Source: Martinezella tropici
GTDB lineage: Bacteria; Pseudomonadota; Alphaproteobacteria; Rhizobiales; Rhizobiaceae
DNA: 64,000 nt
Direction: 5' to 3'
NCBI GenBank assembly: GCA_000799755.1
Contig: JUHI01000008.1
Span: forward strand, 1-64,000
A program made the translations under genes and the position numbers. Shown here in pieces: positions 56,898-64,000 of the stretch (the first letter of the stretch is position 1; the number at the start of each line of letters is the position of its first letter). Below the pieces are notes generated by a model. It searched no databases and was not told the DNA's origin. It saw nothing but the letters and a program-made list of their open reading frames with translations.

Positions 56898-58787
56898 ATG
56901 ACGACCACTACCGCAGAAAATACCGCCGAAAGCCACGTCTTCGAGGCCGACGTTGCCCGCCTTCTGCACATGATGGTTCACTCGGTTTATTCAGACAAGG
57001 ATGTCTTCCTGCGCGAGCTGATCTCGAATGCGGCAGATGCCTGCGAGAAGCTGCGCTACGAGGCGATTGCCCACCCCGGCCTGCTGGCAAACGATCCCGA
57101 TAGCCGTATCCTGCTCACGCTCGATGCCGATGGCAACAAGCTCATCGTGGAAGACAACGGTATCGGGATGAGCCGTGACGAGATGATCGAGGCGCTCGGC
57201 ACGATCGCCCGCTCCGGCACGCGCGCCTTTATGGAACGCATCGAGGCCAACAAGCAGGGCGAGGGCGCGCAGCTCATCGGTCAGTTCGGCGTCGGCTTCT
57301 ATTCCTGTTTCATGGTCGCCGACCGGGTTGACGTCGTCTCGCGCCGCGCCGGCGCTGAAGACGCGTGGCTCTGGTCTTCCGACGGCAAGGGCGGTTACAG
57401 CGTTGCCCCCATCGACGTAAACGAAGCTCCGGCCCGTGGCACCCGCATCACGCTGCATCTGATGGAAGATGCCAAAAGCTACGCTTCGCGCTGGAGCGTC
57501 GAGCGCATCGTCAAGGAACAGTCGGGTCACGTGCCGGTGCCGATCAAGATCGCCGAAAAGCCGGGCGAGGAACCAACACAGCTGACGGACGGCACCGCGC
57601 TCTGGACCAAATCGAAGAACGACATCACGACGGAAGAATATACCGATTTCTATCGCGGCGTTTCCGGCCAGTATGACGAGCCGGCGCTGACCGTGCATTT
57701 CCGCGCCGAGGGCCGTCACGAATATTCGGCGCTCGCCTTCGTGCCAGGCTCGCAGCCTTTCGATCTCTTCGATCCCGACCGCAAGGGCCGCATGAAGCTC
57801 TATGTGAAGCGCGTCTTCATCACCGACGAGGCGGAATTGCTGCCGCGCTATCTCCGCTTCGTGCGCGGTCTCGTCGACACGTCGGACCTGCCGCTCAACG
57901 TCTCGCGCGAGATGATCCAGGAAAGCCCGATCCTGACGGCGATCCGCAAGGGCGTCACCAATCGCATCATCACTGCGATCGAAAAGCAGGCGGAAAGCGA
58001 TCACGACGCCTTCCTGAAGATCTGGGAGAATTTCGGCAGCCTTATCAAGGAAGGCATCTATGAAGATTTCGAGCGTCGCTCGCAGCTTCTGGCGCTCTCG
58101 CGCTTCCGCACGACCACTTCAGGAGATGGCTATCGCTCGCTCGCCGACTATGTCAGGGATGCCAAGGAAGGCCAGCAGGCGATCTATTATCTCGTCGGCG
58201 GCAGCCTGGAGCAGTTGAAGGCGTCGCCGCAGCTTGAAGGTTTCCGCGCTCGTGGCATCGAAGTTCTGTTGCTGACCGATTCTGTCGACAGCTTCTGGGT
58301 GACGAATGCCCCGGAATTCGAAGGCAAGAGCTTCAAGTCCATCACTCAAGGCTCCGCGGATCTTGCCCAGTTCAAGAAGCAGGATGAGGACAAGCCGGAA
58401 AGCGACGGCGCGCCCGCGGAAGTGCAGGCATTCCTCGACTATGCCAAGCAGAGGCTTGCCGACGAGGTTTCGGACGTGCGAGCTTCGGATCGCCTCGTCG
58501 AAAGCGCCGTCTGCCTCGTTGCTGCCGAGCAAGGCTATGACCGCCAGCTTGAGAAGATCCTGCAAGGTGCGGGCCGTCTGCAGTCCGGCGCCAAGCCGAT
58601 CCTCGAAATCAACATGGATCACCCTGTCGTGAAGGCGATTGCCGCCAAGGCGGATGCGCCGTCCTTGCGTGACGATGCCGCCTTCCTTCTGCTCGATCAG
58701 GCCCGCGTGCTCGATGGCGACAAGCCCGCCGATCCGCGCGCCTTTGCCGAGCGCCTGGCGCGCTTGATGGAGAAGGCGCTGCAGTAA
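56898..58787 (+). CDS. htpG: Molecular chaperone HtpG (Hsp90)
   Basis: A 629-residue bacterial Hsp90. The GHKL ATPase domain shows HVFEADVARLLHMMVHSVYSDKDVFLRELISNAADACEKLRYEA, LIVEDNGIGMSRDEMIEALGTIARSGT and IGQFGVGFYSCFMVADRV. The middle domain contains LYVKRVFITDE, LPRYLRFVRGLVDTSDLPLNVSREMIQE, the Arg-rich loop that senses ATP, and the C-terminal dimerisation domain ends in ERLARLMEKALQ. The length is normal for HtpG. It helps fold client proteins in the cytoplasm and is typically induced by heat; a candidate RpoH promoter is upstream. A 9-base GC hairpin follows. Confidence 0.96.
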   Translation: MTTTTAENTAESHVFEADVARLLHMMVHSVYSDKDVFLRELISNAADACEKLRYEAIAHPGLLANDPDSRILLTLDADGNKLIVEDNGIGMSRDEMIEALGTIARSGTRAFMERIEANKQGEGAQLIGQFGVGFYSCFMVADRVDVVSRRAGAEDAWLWSSDGKGGYSVAPIDVNEAPARGTRITLHLMEDAKSYASRWSVERIVKEQSGHVPVPIKIAEKPGEEPTQLTDGTALWTKSKNDITTEEYTDFYRGVSGQYDEPALTVHFRAEGRHEYSALAFVPGSQPFDLFDPDRKGRMKLYVKRVFITDEAELLPRYLRFVRGLVDTSDLPLNVSREMIQESPILTAIRKGVTNRIITAIEKQAESDHDAFLKIWENFGSLIKEGIYEDFERRSQLLALSRFRTTTSGDGYRSLADYVRDAKEGQQAIYYLVGGSLEQLKASPQLEGFRARGIEVLLLTDSVDSFWVTNAPEFEGKSFKSITQGSADLAQFKKQDEDKPESDGAPAEVQAFLDYAKQRLADEVSDVRASDRLVESAVCLVAAEQGYDRQLEKILQGAGRLQSGAKPILEINMDHPVVKAIAAKADAPSLRDDAAFLLLDQARVLDGDKPADPRAFAERLARLMEKALQ

Positions 58788-58800
58788 CTCAACGGAAATC

Positions 58801-58823
58801 GGCGCGGCCTGCTGGGCCGCGCC
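58801..58823 (+). terminator. Hairpin after htpG
   Basis: GGCGCGGCC and GGCCGCGCC form a perfect 9-base stem with a 5-base loop, 14 bases past the htpG stop. The following sequence is not T-rich, so termination may be incomplete. Confidence 0.6.
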
Positions 58824-58890
58824 GCTCTGCCGCAACGAAGATTGCCGATAGCTCAAAAACTTGTCTCCAATTATCATCTTTTCGTTGCGC

Positions 58891-58944
58891 GAAGAGAATT
58901 CCTCTTCTATAGAGGACACAGATTGGCCGGATATCGTTCGGCCA
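58891..58944. promoter_or_regulatory. Cluster of inverted repeats upstream of the second siderophore-interacting protein
   Basis: Three inverted repeats follow one another: GAAGAG-AATTC-CTCTTC (58891-58907), CCTCT-TCTAT-AGAGG (58901-58915, sharing the CCTCT arm) and TGGCCG-N9-CGGCCA (58924-58944). The first two compete for the same bases. They lie 107-160 bases before the gene at 59051 and may be operator sites; I see no TGA-N9-TCA iron box here. Confidence 0.4.
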
Positions 58945-59050
58945 CGTAAGCGTTAACGTCACTCAACGCGTATGATCGAACGGCTCTGCGGCTTCGGTCT
59001 GCGCGACTGTGTCCTGCGGATCGAGATCGAAGCGCCTCGAAAGGACACCA

Positions 59051-59824
59051 ATGGATACCCCCCAGATTTCCACCCCTGCCGTCTCCGCACCGAAGATCGA
59101 GCGCGTGCGCCACGAACTGAAGCGGCGCTCCCTGACGGTGACGGCCATCGACAGGATCACGCCCGGCATGCTGCGCATCCAGCTGGCTGGCGAAGATCTC
59201 GCCGATTTCGTCAGCCTGGCGCCCGACGACCACATCAAGGTTCTGGTGCCGGGTGCGGGCGAGGAGATGGAGCGGCGCGACTATACGCCTCGCTACTATG
59301 ATACCGATGCCCGGACTCTGGTCATCGATTTCGCCGTTCATGAGGCCGGACCCGCCACCCAATGGGCACTCGACGCTTCGGTCGGCGACAGGCTGGAGAT
59401 CGGCGGTCCCCGCGGCTCGGCCGTCGTCTCCGCCGATATCGAGAACTGGTTGCTGATCGGCGATGAAACGGCACTGCCCGCGATCGGCCGCCGGATCGAA
59501 GAGGCGCGTGCCGGAGCGCGCATAACGGCCATCGCCGCCGTTGCCGACGCTTATGAGCGACAGGCATTTCTAAGCAATGCGCGGCTGGATATGCGTTGGG
59601 CGTATCGGCCTCTCTCGAAGGCGACAGATCCGTCTTCGCTCATCGAGATACTGCAGTCGATTGATGTGGCGCCCGGCACCTTCGTCTGGATCGCCGCCGA
59701 GGCCTCTGTCACCCGCGCTTTGCGCTCCTACCTCGTTGAAGAACGCGGCTATCCGCTGAGCTGGATCAAGGCATCCGGCTATTGGGTGAAGGGCAAGGCG
59801 GATACCACCGAGAAATTCGACTGA
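59051..59824 (+). CDS. Siderophore-interacting protein (SIP family ferric reductase)
   Basis: A 257-residue flavin-dependent reductase without the DUF2218 extension seen in the gene at 49344. It has the FAD_binding_9 and SIP domains: VTAIDRITPGMLRIQLAGEDLADF, RRDYTPRYYD (FAD-binding RxYTxR), VIDFAVHEAGPATQWALDASVGDRLEIGGPRGS, WLLIGDETALPAIGRRIEEA and the end FVWIAAEASVTRALRSYLVEERGYPLSWIKASGYWVKG. It would reduce ferric siderophores or ferric chelates in the cytoplasm. AAAGGA precedes the ATG. It appears monocistronic, with a hairpin directly after it. Confidence 0.9.
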   Translation: MDTPQISTPAVSAPKIERVRHELKRRSLTVTAIDRITPGMLRIQLAGEDLADFVSLAPDDHIKVLVPGAGEEMERRDYTPRYYDTDARTLVIDFAVHEAGPATQWALDASVGDRLEIGGPRGSAVVSADIENWLLIGDETALPAIGRRIEEARAGARITAIAAVADAYERQAFLSNARLDMRWAYRPLSKATDPSSLIEILQSIDVAPGTFVWIAAEASVTRALRSYLVEERGYPLSWIKASGYWVKGKADTTEKFD

Positions 59825-59833
59825 ACAAGGCCC

Positions 59834-59860
59834 ATACAGGCGGCATAAAGCCGCCTGTAT
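59834..59860 (+). terminator. Hairpin after the siderophore-interacting protein gene
   Basis: ATACAGGCGGC and GCCGCCTGTAT are perfect 11-base arms with an ATAAA loop, 10 bases after the stop. No T-run follows. The remaining sequence to 60160 shows no further gene; it holds a GTCCCGT direct repeat (around 59926 and 59944). Confidence 0.6.
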
Positions 59861-60160
59861 CGCTTGATGTGATCGTCAGGCATCTTGCCGGAGCAAGCCG
59901 CTGCTCCATCTCATGGCACAACTGTCCCGTAAAAGGACAAGGCGTCCCGTGATAAGGTTGGGTTCACCGAAACTGCATTCGGGATAGATTTCGACTTCCT
60001 AAATAGCATGGGATCGCCGAAGGTTAGGCGCGAAGCGAGGGGATGGCCAAGGTCATCGGCGATCGCTTTGCGGGTTCATGGTGTCGAACGGGAGGCGGCG
60101 CCCTGGGCGTCATTTGAACCCCTGCCGTGCGCGACGGCCAATGTTGAGGATCGAAGCAAG

Positions 60161-61900
60161 GTGCTTGCCGTCCCGAAAGACCCGCCGCAGACATTTGCTG
60201 CACTGATGCTGTCAACGCTTCGCAAGGCTTTCGTTGGTATCGCCTTGTCGAGTGCCGCCATCAACGTGCTGGCGCTGACCGGCTCCTTCTTCATGCTGCA
60301 GGTCTATGATCGGGTCATTCCGAGCCACAGCCTGCCAACCTTGCTGGGGCTCGTCGTTATCGTCGTGACCCTTTATCTGTTCCAAGGCGTTTTGGAATTC
60401 CTGCGCTCGATGCTGCTTGTCCGCATCGGCATGTCGCTCGACGAACGTCTGAATAGGCGGGTCTTTGGCGCGCTTCTGTTTCTGCCGACCAAACGGCAGA
60501 CATCGGATGACGGCCTGCAATCCGTGCGTGATCTCGAGCAGATTCGCTCCTTTCTCTCCGGCAGCGGCTCGACGGCGCTGTTCGATCTGCCCTGGGTGCC
60601 GTTCTACCTGATCCTTTGTTTTCTGTTTCACTTCTGGATCGGCTTCACCGCATTATGCGGCGCTCTGCTGCTCGTCGGCCTCACCGTGGCTGCCGAAATG
60701 CTGTCGCGTCGGCCCGCTCTGGAGGCGGCCAAGTCTTCGGCGGCGCGTCTCGGCTTTGCCCAGGCGGCGCGGCGCAATTGGGAAGCTGCCGTTGCCATGG
60801 GCTTTTCCGGCCGTCTTACCGAGAAATGGGCTGTCATCAATGATGATTATCTCCGGCATCAGCTGACCGCGAGCACCGTCATCGGCGCACTGACCATTGC
60901 CGCCAAGGTTGCACGCATGATGCTCCAGTCCGGGGTTCTGGCCGTCGGCGCGATCCTCGTCATTCGCCAGGAAGCCACTGGCGGTATCATCATCGCCAGT
61001 TCGATCCTGGTGACGCGGGCGCTGGCGCCCGTCGAACTTGCGATCGGCCAGTGGAAGGGTTTTGTTGCCGCGCGCCAGGGCTGGACGCGGCTCGCCGCAC
61101 TCCTCGATGTCATGCCATCCGAACGGCCCGCCTTTGCCCTCCCGCCGCCGTCGCGGGAACTCAGCGTCGAAAATATCAGCGTTTCGTCTCCCGGCAGCCG
61201 CGATCTCATCCTGCGCAATATCACGTTCAAGGTAGCAGCCGGCACTGTGCTTGGCGTCATCGGCCCAAGCGCGTCGGGCAAGTCGTCGCTGGCCCGCACG
61301 ATTGCTGGCCTCTGGCCGGTTGCCGTCGGCGGGGTGAGGCTCGACCGAGCGGCTCTGTCGCAATGGGATACCGATGAGTTTGGACGGCATATTGGCTATC
61401 TGCCGCAGGATGTGGATCTTTTCGACGGTTCGATCGCCGAGAATATTTCGCGGTTTGCAGCCGATATGCGGACGGAGCCGGTCATCGCCGCAGCGAAGGC
61501 GGCGGGCATCTACGACATGATCGTCAAGCTCCCGGACGGTTTTGACACGAAGATCGGCGAAGGCGGATCGCGCCTTTCGGCTGGGCAGCGGCAACGCATC
61601 GCCTTGGCGCGGGCGCTTTACGGCGATCCGTTTCTGGTGGTTCTGGACGAGCCGAATTCGAATCTGGATGCGGAGGGAGAGGCGGCGCTGACATCTGCAC
61701 TTGCGGGCGTGCGCGAGCGTGGCGGCATTGCGATCGTCGTCGCCCACAGGCCGAGCGCGCTCGCCGCCGCCGACACGGTCATGATCGTTGCCGGCGGTCA
61801 GGTCCAGGCCTTCGGGCCGAAGAAGGATATCCTCGGCCCGTCGCCCAAGCAGTTCGCAACGGCCCATCTGGCCGTTGCCGGTGGGGAGCCGCACGGATGA
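60161..61900 (+). CDS. prsD: Type I secretion ABC transporter, PrtD/PrsD family
   Basis: A fused permease-ATPase of the PrtD family that exports proteins across the inner membrane. Membrane helices start at FVGIALSSAAINVLALTGSFFMLQVYDRVIPSHSLPTLLGL; the ATPase domain has GPSASGKSSLARTIAGLWPV, YLPQDVDLFDGSIAENI, RLSAGQRQRIALARALYG and LVVLDEPNSNLD. The frame is open from 60008, but family members begin about 20 residues before helix 1; the GTG at 60161 gives 579 residues, in line with the 570-590 norm. The start is uncertain. It overlaps prsE by four bases. In rhizobia PrsDE exports glycanases and adhesins; a GH16 gene is close by. Confidence 0.87.
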   Translation: MLAVPKDPPQTFAALMLSTLRKAFVGIALSSAAINVLALTGSFFMLQVYDRVIPSHSLPTLLGLVVIVVTLYLFQGVLEFLRSMLLVRIGMSLDERLNRRVFGALLFLPTKRQTSDDGLQSVRDLEQIRSFLSGSGSTALFDLPWVPFYLILCFLFHFWIGFTALCGALLLVGLTVAAEMLSRRPALEAAKSSAARLGFAQAARRNWEAAVAMGFSGRLTEKWAVINDDYLRHQLTASTVIGALTIAAKVARMMLQSGVLAVGAILVIRQEATGGIIIASSILVTRALAPVELAIGQWKGFVAARQGWTRLAALLDVMPSERPAFALPPPSRELSVENISVSSPGSRDLILRNITFKVAAGTVLGVIGPSASGKSSLARTIAGLWPVAVGGVRLDRAALSQWDTDEFGRHIGYLPQDVDLFDGSIAENISRFAADMRTEPVIAAAKAAGIYDMIVKLPDGFDTKIGEGGSRLSAGQRQRIALARALYGDPFLVVLDEPNSNLDAEGEAALTSALAGVRERGGIAIVVAHRPSALAAADTVMIVAGGQVQAFGPKKDILGPSPKQFATAHLAVAGGEPHG

Positions 61901-63207
61901 ACGACACGCCTTCGCCATCGACCGAGCGGACGATCTGCCGCCTGTCGCTGCTCGTGGTCGCGGCCATCCTTCTTCTGTTTGGTGTCATGGGCGGTCTGGC
62001 GGCTGCAACCAGGATCGCCGGCGCAGTGGTCGCCTCGGGCACGCTTGTCGTCGACAGCTATGTGAAGCCGGTAAAGCACCTGAAGGGCGGGATCGCGCGG
62101 ACAATCCTCGTGAAGAATGGCAATCATGTCGCTGCAGGCCAGGTGCTCGTCCGGCTTGACGACACCCAGACCAGAGCCAATCTCTCGATCATCCGCAAGC
62201 GGCTGAACGAACTCTCCGCCCGCACCGCGCGTCTGGCTGCGGAGCGTGACGGCCGGCGGGATATCGAGTTTCCGGCAGATCTGCTTTCCTCGGCCGGAAA
62301 TACCGATGTCGCTTCCATTCTCTCGGGGGAGCAGCGGCTCTTTCGTGATCGCCAGGCATCGCGCGACGGTCAGAAGTCACAGCTTCACGAGCGCATTCAG
62401 CAGCTCAGGCAAGAGATCGACGGTCTCGTGGCGCAGGAAGAGGGCAAGCGCCGGGAGATCGCGCTCATCGCCAAGGAGCTCGGAAGCCTCGAAGGCCTGC
62501 TCAATCAGGGCATCATTTCGGCGACAAAGGTCTATTCCCTGCAGCGGGAAAGCGCATCGCTGAACGGCGATCTCGGCAATCTCGTTTCATCGGTCGCCCA
62601 GACCCGGGGCAAGATCGCCGAAACCGAGCTGCAGATCCTGCAGATCGATGCCGATCACAGTTCTGAGGTTTCCGATCAACTGCGCCAGGCCGAAAGCGAC
62701 AGCGGCCAGTTTGCCGAGCGCCTGATCGCCGCCGAGGACGATCTGAAACGGATCGATATCAAGGCACCGCAGGCCGGGATCGTTGACCAGCTGAGCATCC
62801 ATGCCGAAGGAGCCGTCATCTCGCCGGCAGAAGCGATCCTGCAGATCGTTCCGGACAAGGACGCGCTCGTGGCGGAGCTGAAACTTCCACCGCAGGATAT
62901 CGATCAGGTTGCCGTGGGGCAGGCGGTATCCTTGCGCTTTCCGGCCCTCAATCAACGGATCACGCCCGAGCTGAACGCGCATGTCGATACGATATCGGCG
63001 GATCTCGCGACGGACCAGCGTTCCGGCCAGAGCTATTATGTCGTCCGGGCAAAGGTGGTGAAGGAGGAATGGGATCGGCTGGGAGGGCTCACGCCGCTGC
63101 CCGGCATGCCGGTGGAGGCCTTCCTGCAAACGGGGGAGAGAAGCGTCCTTGCCTATCTGACGAAGCCGATGAGCGATCAGATCAGGCGGGCGTTCAGGGA
63201 GGACTAG
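61897..63207 (+). CDS. prsE: Type I secretion membrane fusion protein, HlyD/PrsE family
   Basis: A 436-residue periplasmic adaptor. One N-terminal membrane helix (LSLLVVAAILLLFGVMGGLAAATRIAGAVVASG) is followed by a lipoyl-like half (VKPVKHLKGGIARTILVKNGNHVAAGQVLVRLDDTQTRA), a long coiled-coil hairpin (about residues 95-270, with LHERIQQLRQEIDGLVAQEEGKRREIALIAKEL) and the second lipoyl half with DIKAPQAGIVDQL, ending in the beta-barrel GMPVEAFLQTGERSVLAYLTKPMSDQIRRAFRED, the standard C-terminus of PrtE/PrsE adaptors. It links PrsD to a TolC-type outer-membrane channel encoded elsewhere. The start overlaps prsD (ATGA). Confidence 0.92.
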   Translation: MNDTPSPSTERTICRLSLLVVAAILLLFGVMGGLAAATRIAGAVVASGTLVVDSYVKPVKHLKGGIARTILVKNGNHVAAGQVLVRLDDTQTRANLSIIRKRLNELSARTARLAAERDGRRDIEFPADLLSSAGNTDVASILSGEQRLFRDRQASRDGQKSQLHERIQQLRQEIDGLVAQEEGKRREIALIAKELGSLEGLLNQGIISATKVYSLQRESASLNGDLGNLVSSVAQTRGKIAETELQILQIDADHSSEVSDQLRQAESDSGQFAERLIAAEDDLKRIDIKAPQAGIVDQLSIHAEGAVISPAEAILQIVPDKDALVAELKLPPQDIDQVAVGQAVSLRFPALNQRITPELNAHVDTISADLATDQRSGQSYYVVRAKVVKEEWDRLGGLTPLPGMPVEAFLQTGERSVLAYLTKPMSDQIRRAFRED

Positions 63208-63331
63208 TCGATCGGGCGCAGATCGGCTGGCGCTACGGAAGCACTGTTCGCCATTGCCTGCGGCGATCATTTGCACCGGCGATGCGGCCGATGTAAATGC
63301 TCCAGCTGGTTGATTTTCGGGGAGGGACAGC

Positions 63332-63724
63332 ATGGATTGGTTCATGGGCGGTTGCCTGTGCGGCGGCGTCCGGTTTGCGGCGTCGGGGAAGCCATATCGG
63401 GTCGGCCTCTGCCATTGTCTCGATTGCCGCAAGCATCATGGCGCGCTTTTTCACGCTTCCGCGATATTTCCGCAGGACGCGGTGCGGATAGACGGTGAAA
63501 CGCGCGACTATGCCGGGCGTTTCTTCTGTCCCCGATGCGGCTCGTCCGTTTTTTCCCGAACGGCGGACGAGATCGAGATCAATCTCGGATCTCTGGATGC
63601 CCCGGACCAACTGACGCCGACATACGAACTCTGGACCATCCGTCGCGAGTCATGGCTGCCGCCGTTTCCGCTGGCAAGACACCACGAGCGTGATCGGGAC
63701 GCGACGAGCCGCTCCGAAGAGTAG
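63332..63724 (+). CDS. GFA family zinc protein (glutathione-dependent formaldehyde-activating enzyme-like)
   Basis: A 130-residue GFA/CENP-V fold protein. The zinc cysteines are present: GGCLCGGVRF (two), LCHCLDCRKHHG (three) and RFFCPRCGSSVFSR (two), the full seven-cysteine GFA pattern. Gfa was described as an S-(hydroxymethyl)glutathione synthase, but most small family members have no proven activity. GGAGGG precedes the ATG. The C-terminal tail after LPPFPLARHHERDRDATS is charged and probably disordered. No link to the neighbouring secretion genes is obvious. Confidence 0.85.
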   Translation: MDWFMGGCLCGGVRFAASGKPYRVGLCHCLDCRKHHGALFHASAIFPQDAVRIDGETRDYAGRFFCPRCGSSVFSRTADEIEINLGSLDAPDQLTPTYELWTIRRESWLPPFPLARHHERDRDATSRSEE

Positions 63725-63797
63725 ATCGGCGCGTCACGTCTCCGTCTGGTCAAATTCGTCCGGAGCGCCTGTTTCGGCGCAATCATTCGGGAATCGG

Positions 63798-64000
63798 TCA
63801 GATGTGCCAATCGGTTGTATGCGCGGTCTGGGATGAAGCGGCGAGTTGGGCGGCATGATCATCAAGGGAGTAAGCCTTGATGTAATCGATCTTCATCTCG
63901 GAGCCGTTCGGCAGGCCGTCCGTGGGGGTGCCGGCGACGCCGCCGACAGCAAGGTCGACGAGCATGTACATCGGCCCGTGCATATCGGCTGGCGTATCGG
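63798..64000 (-). CDS. Glycoside hydrolase family 16 protein, 3' end only
   Basis: The frame runs off the right edge; its last 67 codons are visible. TPADMHGPMYMLVDLAVGG ... MKIDYIKAYSLDD is the typical end of the GH16 beta-jelly-roll of bacterial endo-glycanases such as the rhizobial PlyA/ExsH group, in which PMYMLVNLAVGG and MKVDYIRAY are conserved strands. A tail of about 20 residues (HAAQLAASSQTAHTTDWHI) follows. The catalytic ExDxE site would lie outside the window. Such glycanases trim acidic exopolysaccharide and are exported by PrsDE, whose genes lie 600 bases away on the other strand. Confidence 0.8.
   Translation of the reverse strand, partial: DTPADMHGPMYMLVDLAVGGVAGTPTDGLPNGSEMKIDYIKAYSLDDHAAQLAASSQTAHTTDWHI

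Noticed and set aside
1-64000. CRISPR arrays, tRNA or rRNA genes, insertion sequences, prophage
   Set aside because: No regularly spaced repeats, cloverleaf sequences, rRNA segments, transposase or phage genes were recognised by eye on either strand.

Overview
The window is a GC-rich, densely coded chromosome- or chromid-like segment that I assign to the Rhizobiaceae, most likely Rhizobium or a close relative. The reasons are gene content and signals: a stand-alone NrtABC-NirBD-NasA nitrate operon controlled by NasST, an IRO-box-like element in front of a fhuA-type receptor, a PrsDE-type type I exporter beside a GH16 glycanase, several dipeptide/sugar ABC operons, and a paired palindromic intergenic repeat with CCCCCCTCTGTC-type ends of a kind common in these genomes. 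No rRNA, tRNA, CRISPR array, insertion sequence or prophage was recognised.

Layout. 1-1.8 kb: the end of a ribose-type ABC permease, a remnant of a VOC/glyoxalase gene and an HpcH/HpaI aldolase. 2-10.2 kb: a small secreted-type protein, then a LacI regulator followed by two palindromic operators and a carbohydrate operon (TIM-barrel epimerase, Gfo/Idh/MocA dehydrogenase, binding protein, two permeases, UgpC-type ATPase). 10.2-20.1 kb, all minus strand: a methyltransferase, then a GntR regulator, peptide-binding protein, DppBC permeases, gamma-glutamyltranspeptidase, fused DppDF (GsiA-type) ATPase and glutathione peroxidase, which together look like uptake and breakdown of glutathione or gamma-glutamyl peptides. 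20.2-27.5 kb: ROK regulator with an M81 peptidase, and two DHA2 exporters flanking a FadR-type regulator. 27.7-38.1 kb: metabolic singletons (xylitol/sorbitol-type dehydrogenase, antiporter with a cNMP domain, acetamidase/formamidase, PL5 alginate lyase, GlxA regulator divergent from an isonitrile hydratase, two alpha/beta hydrolases, small proteins).

38.2-49.2 kb is the assimilatory nitrate locus: nasT-nasS, then a sigma-54 promoter, a long structured leader, and nrtA-nrtB-nrtC-nirB-nirD-nasA. The order covers nitrate sensing, import, reduction to nitrite and reduction to ammonium. 49.3-56.6 kb is a hydroxamate-siderophore uptake locus (AraC regulator, IRO box, fhuA receptor, fhuD, fused fhuB, siderophore-interacting reductase); the ATPase gene fhuC is absent. 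56.9-64 kb: htpG, a second siderophore-interacting protein, prsD-prsE, a GFA-family protein and the 3' end of a GH16 glycanase.

Nothing here proves a wholly new system. The best leads are the NasT-type leader RNA with its sigma-54 promoter, the gamma-glutamyl-peptide operon with its GntR operator, the LacI double operator in front of an unassigned sugar pathway, and an uncharacterised CGAT-N5-ATCG repeat in front of an exported-looking haloperoxidase-type hydrolase. Start codons given here were chosen by ribosome-binding sites and family fit and are inferences.
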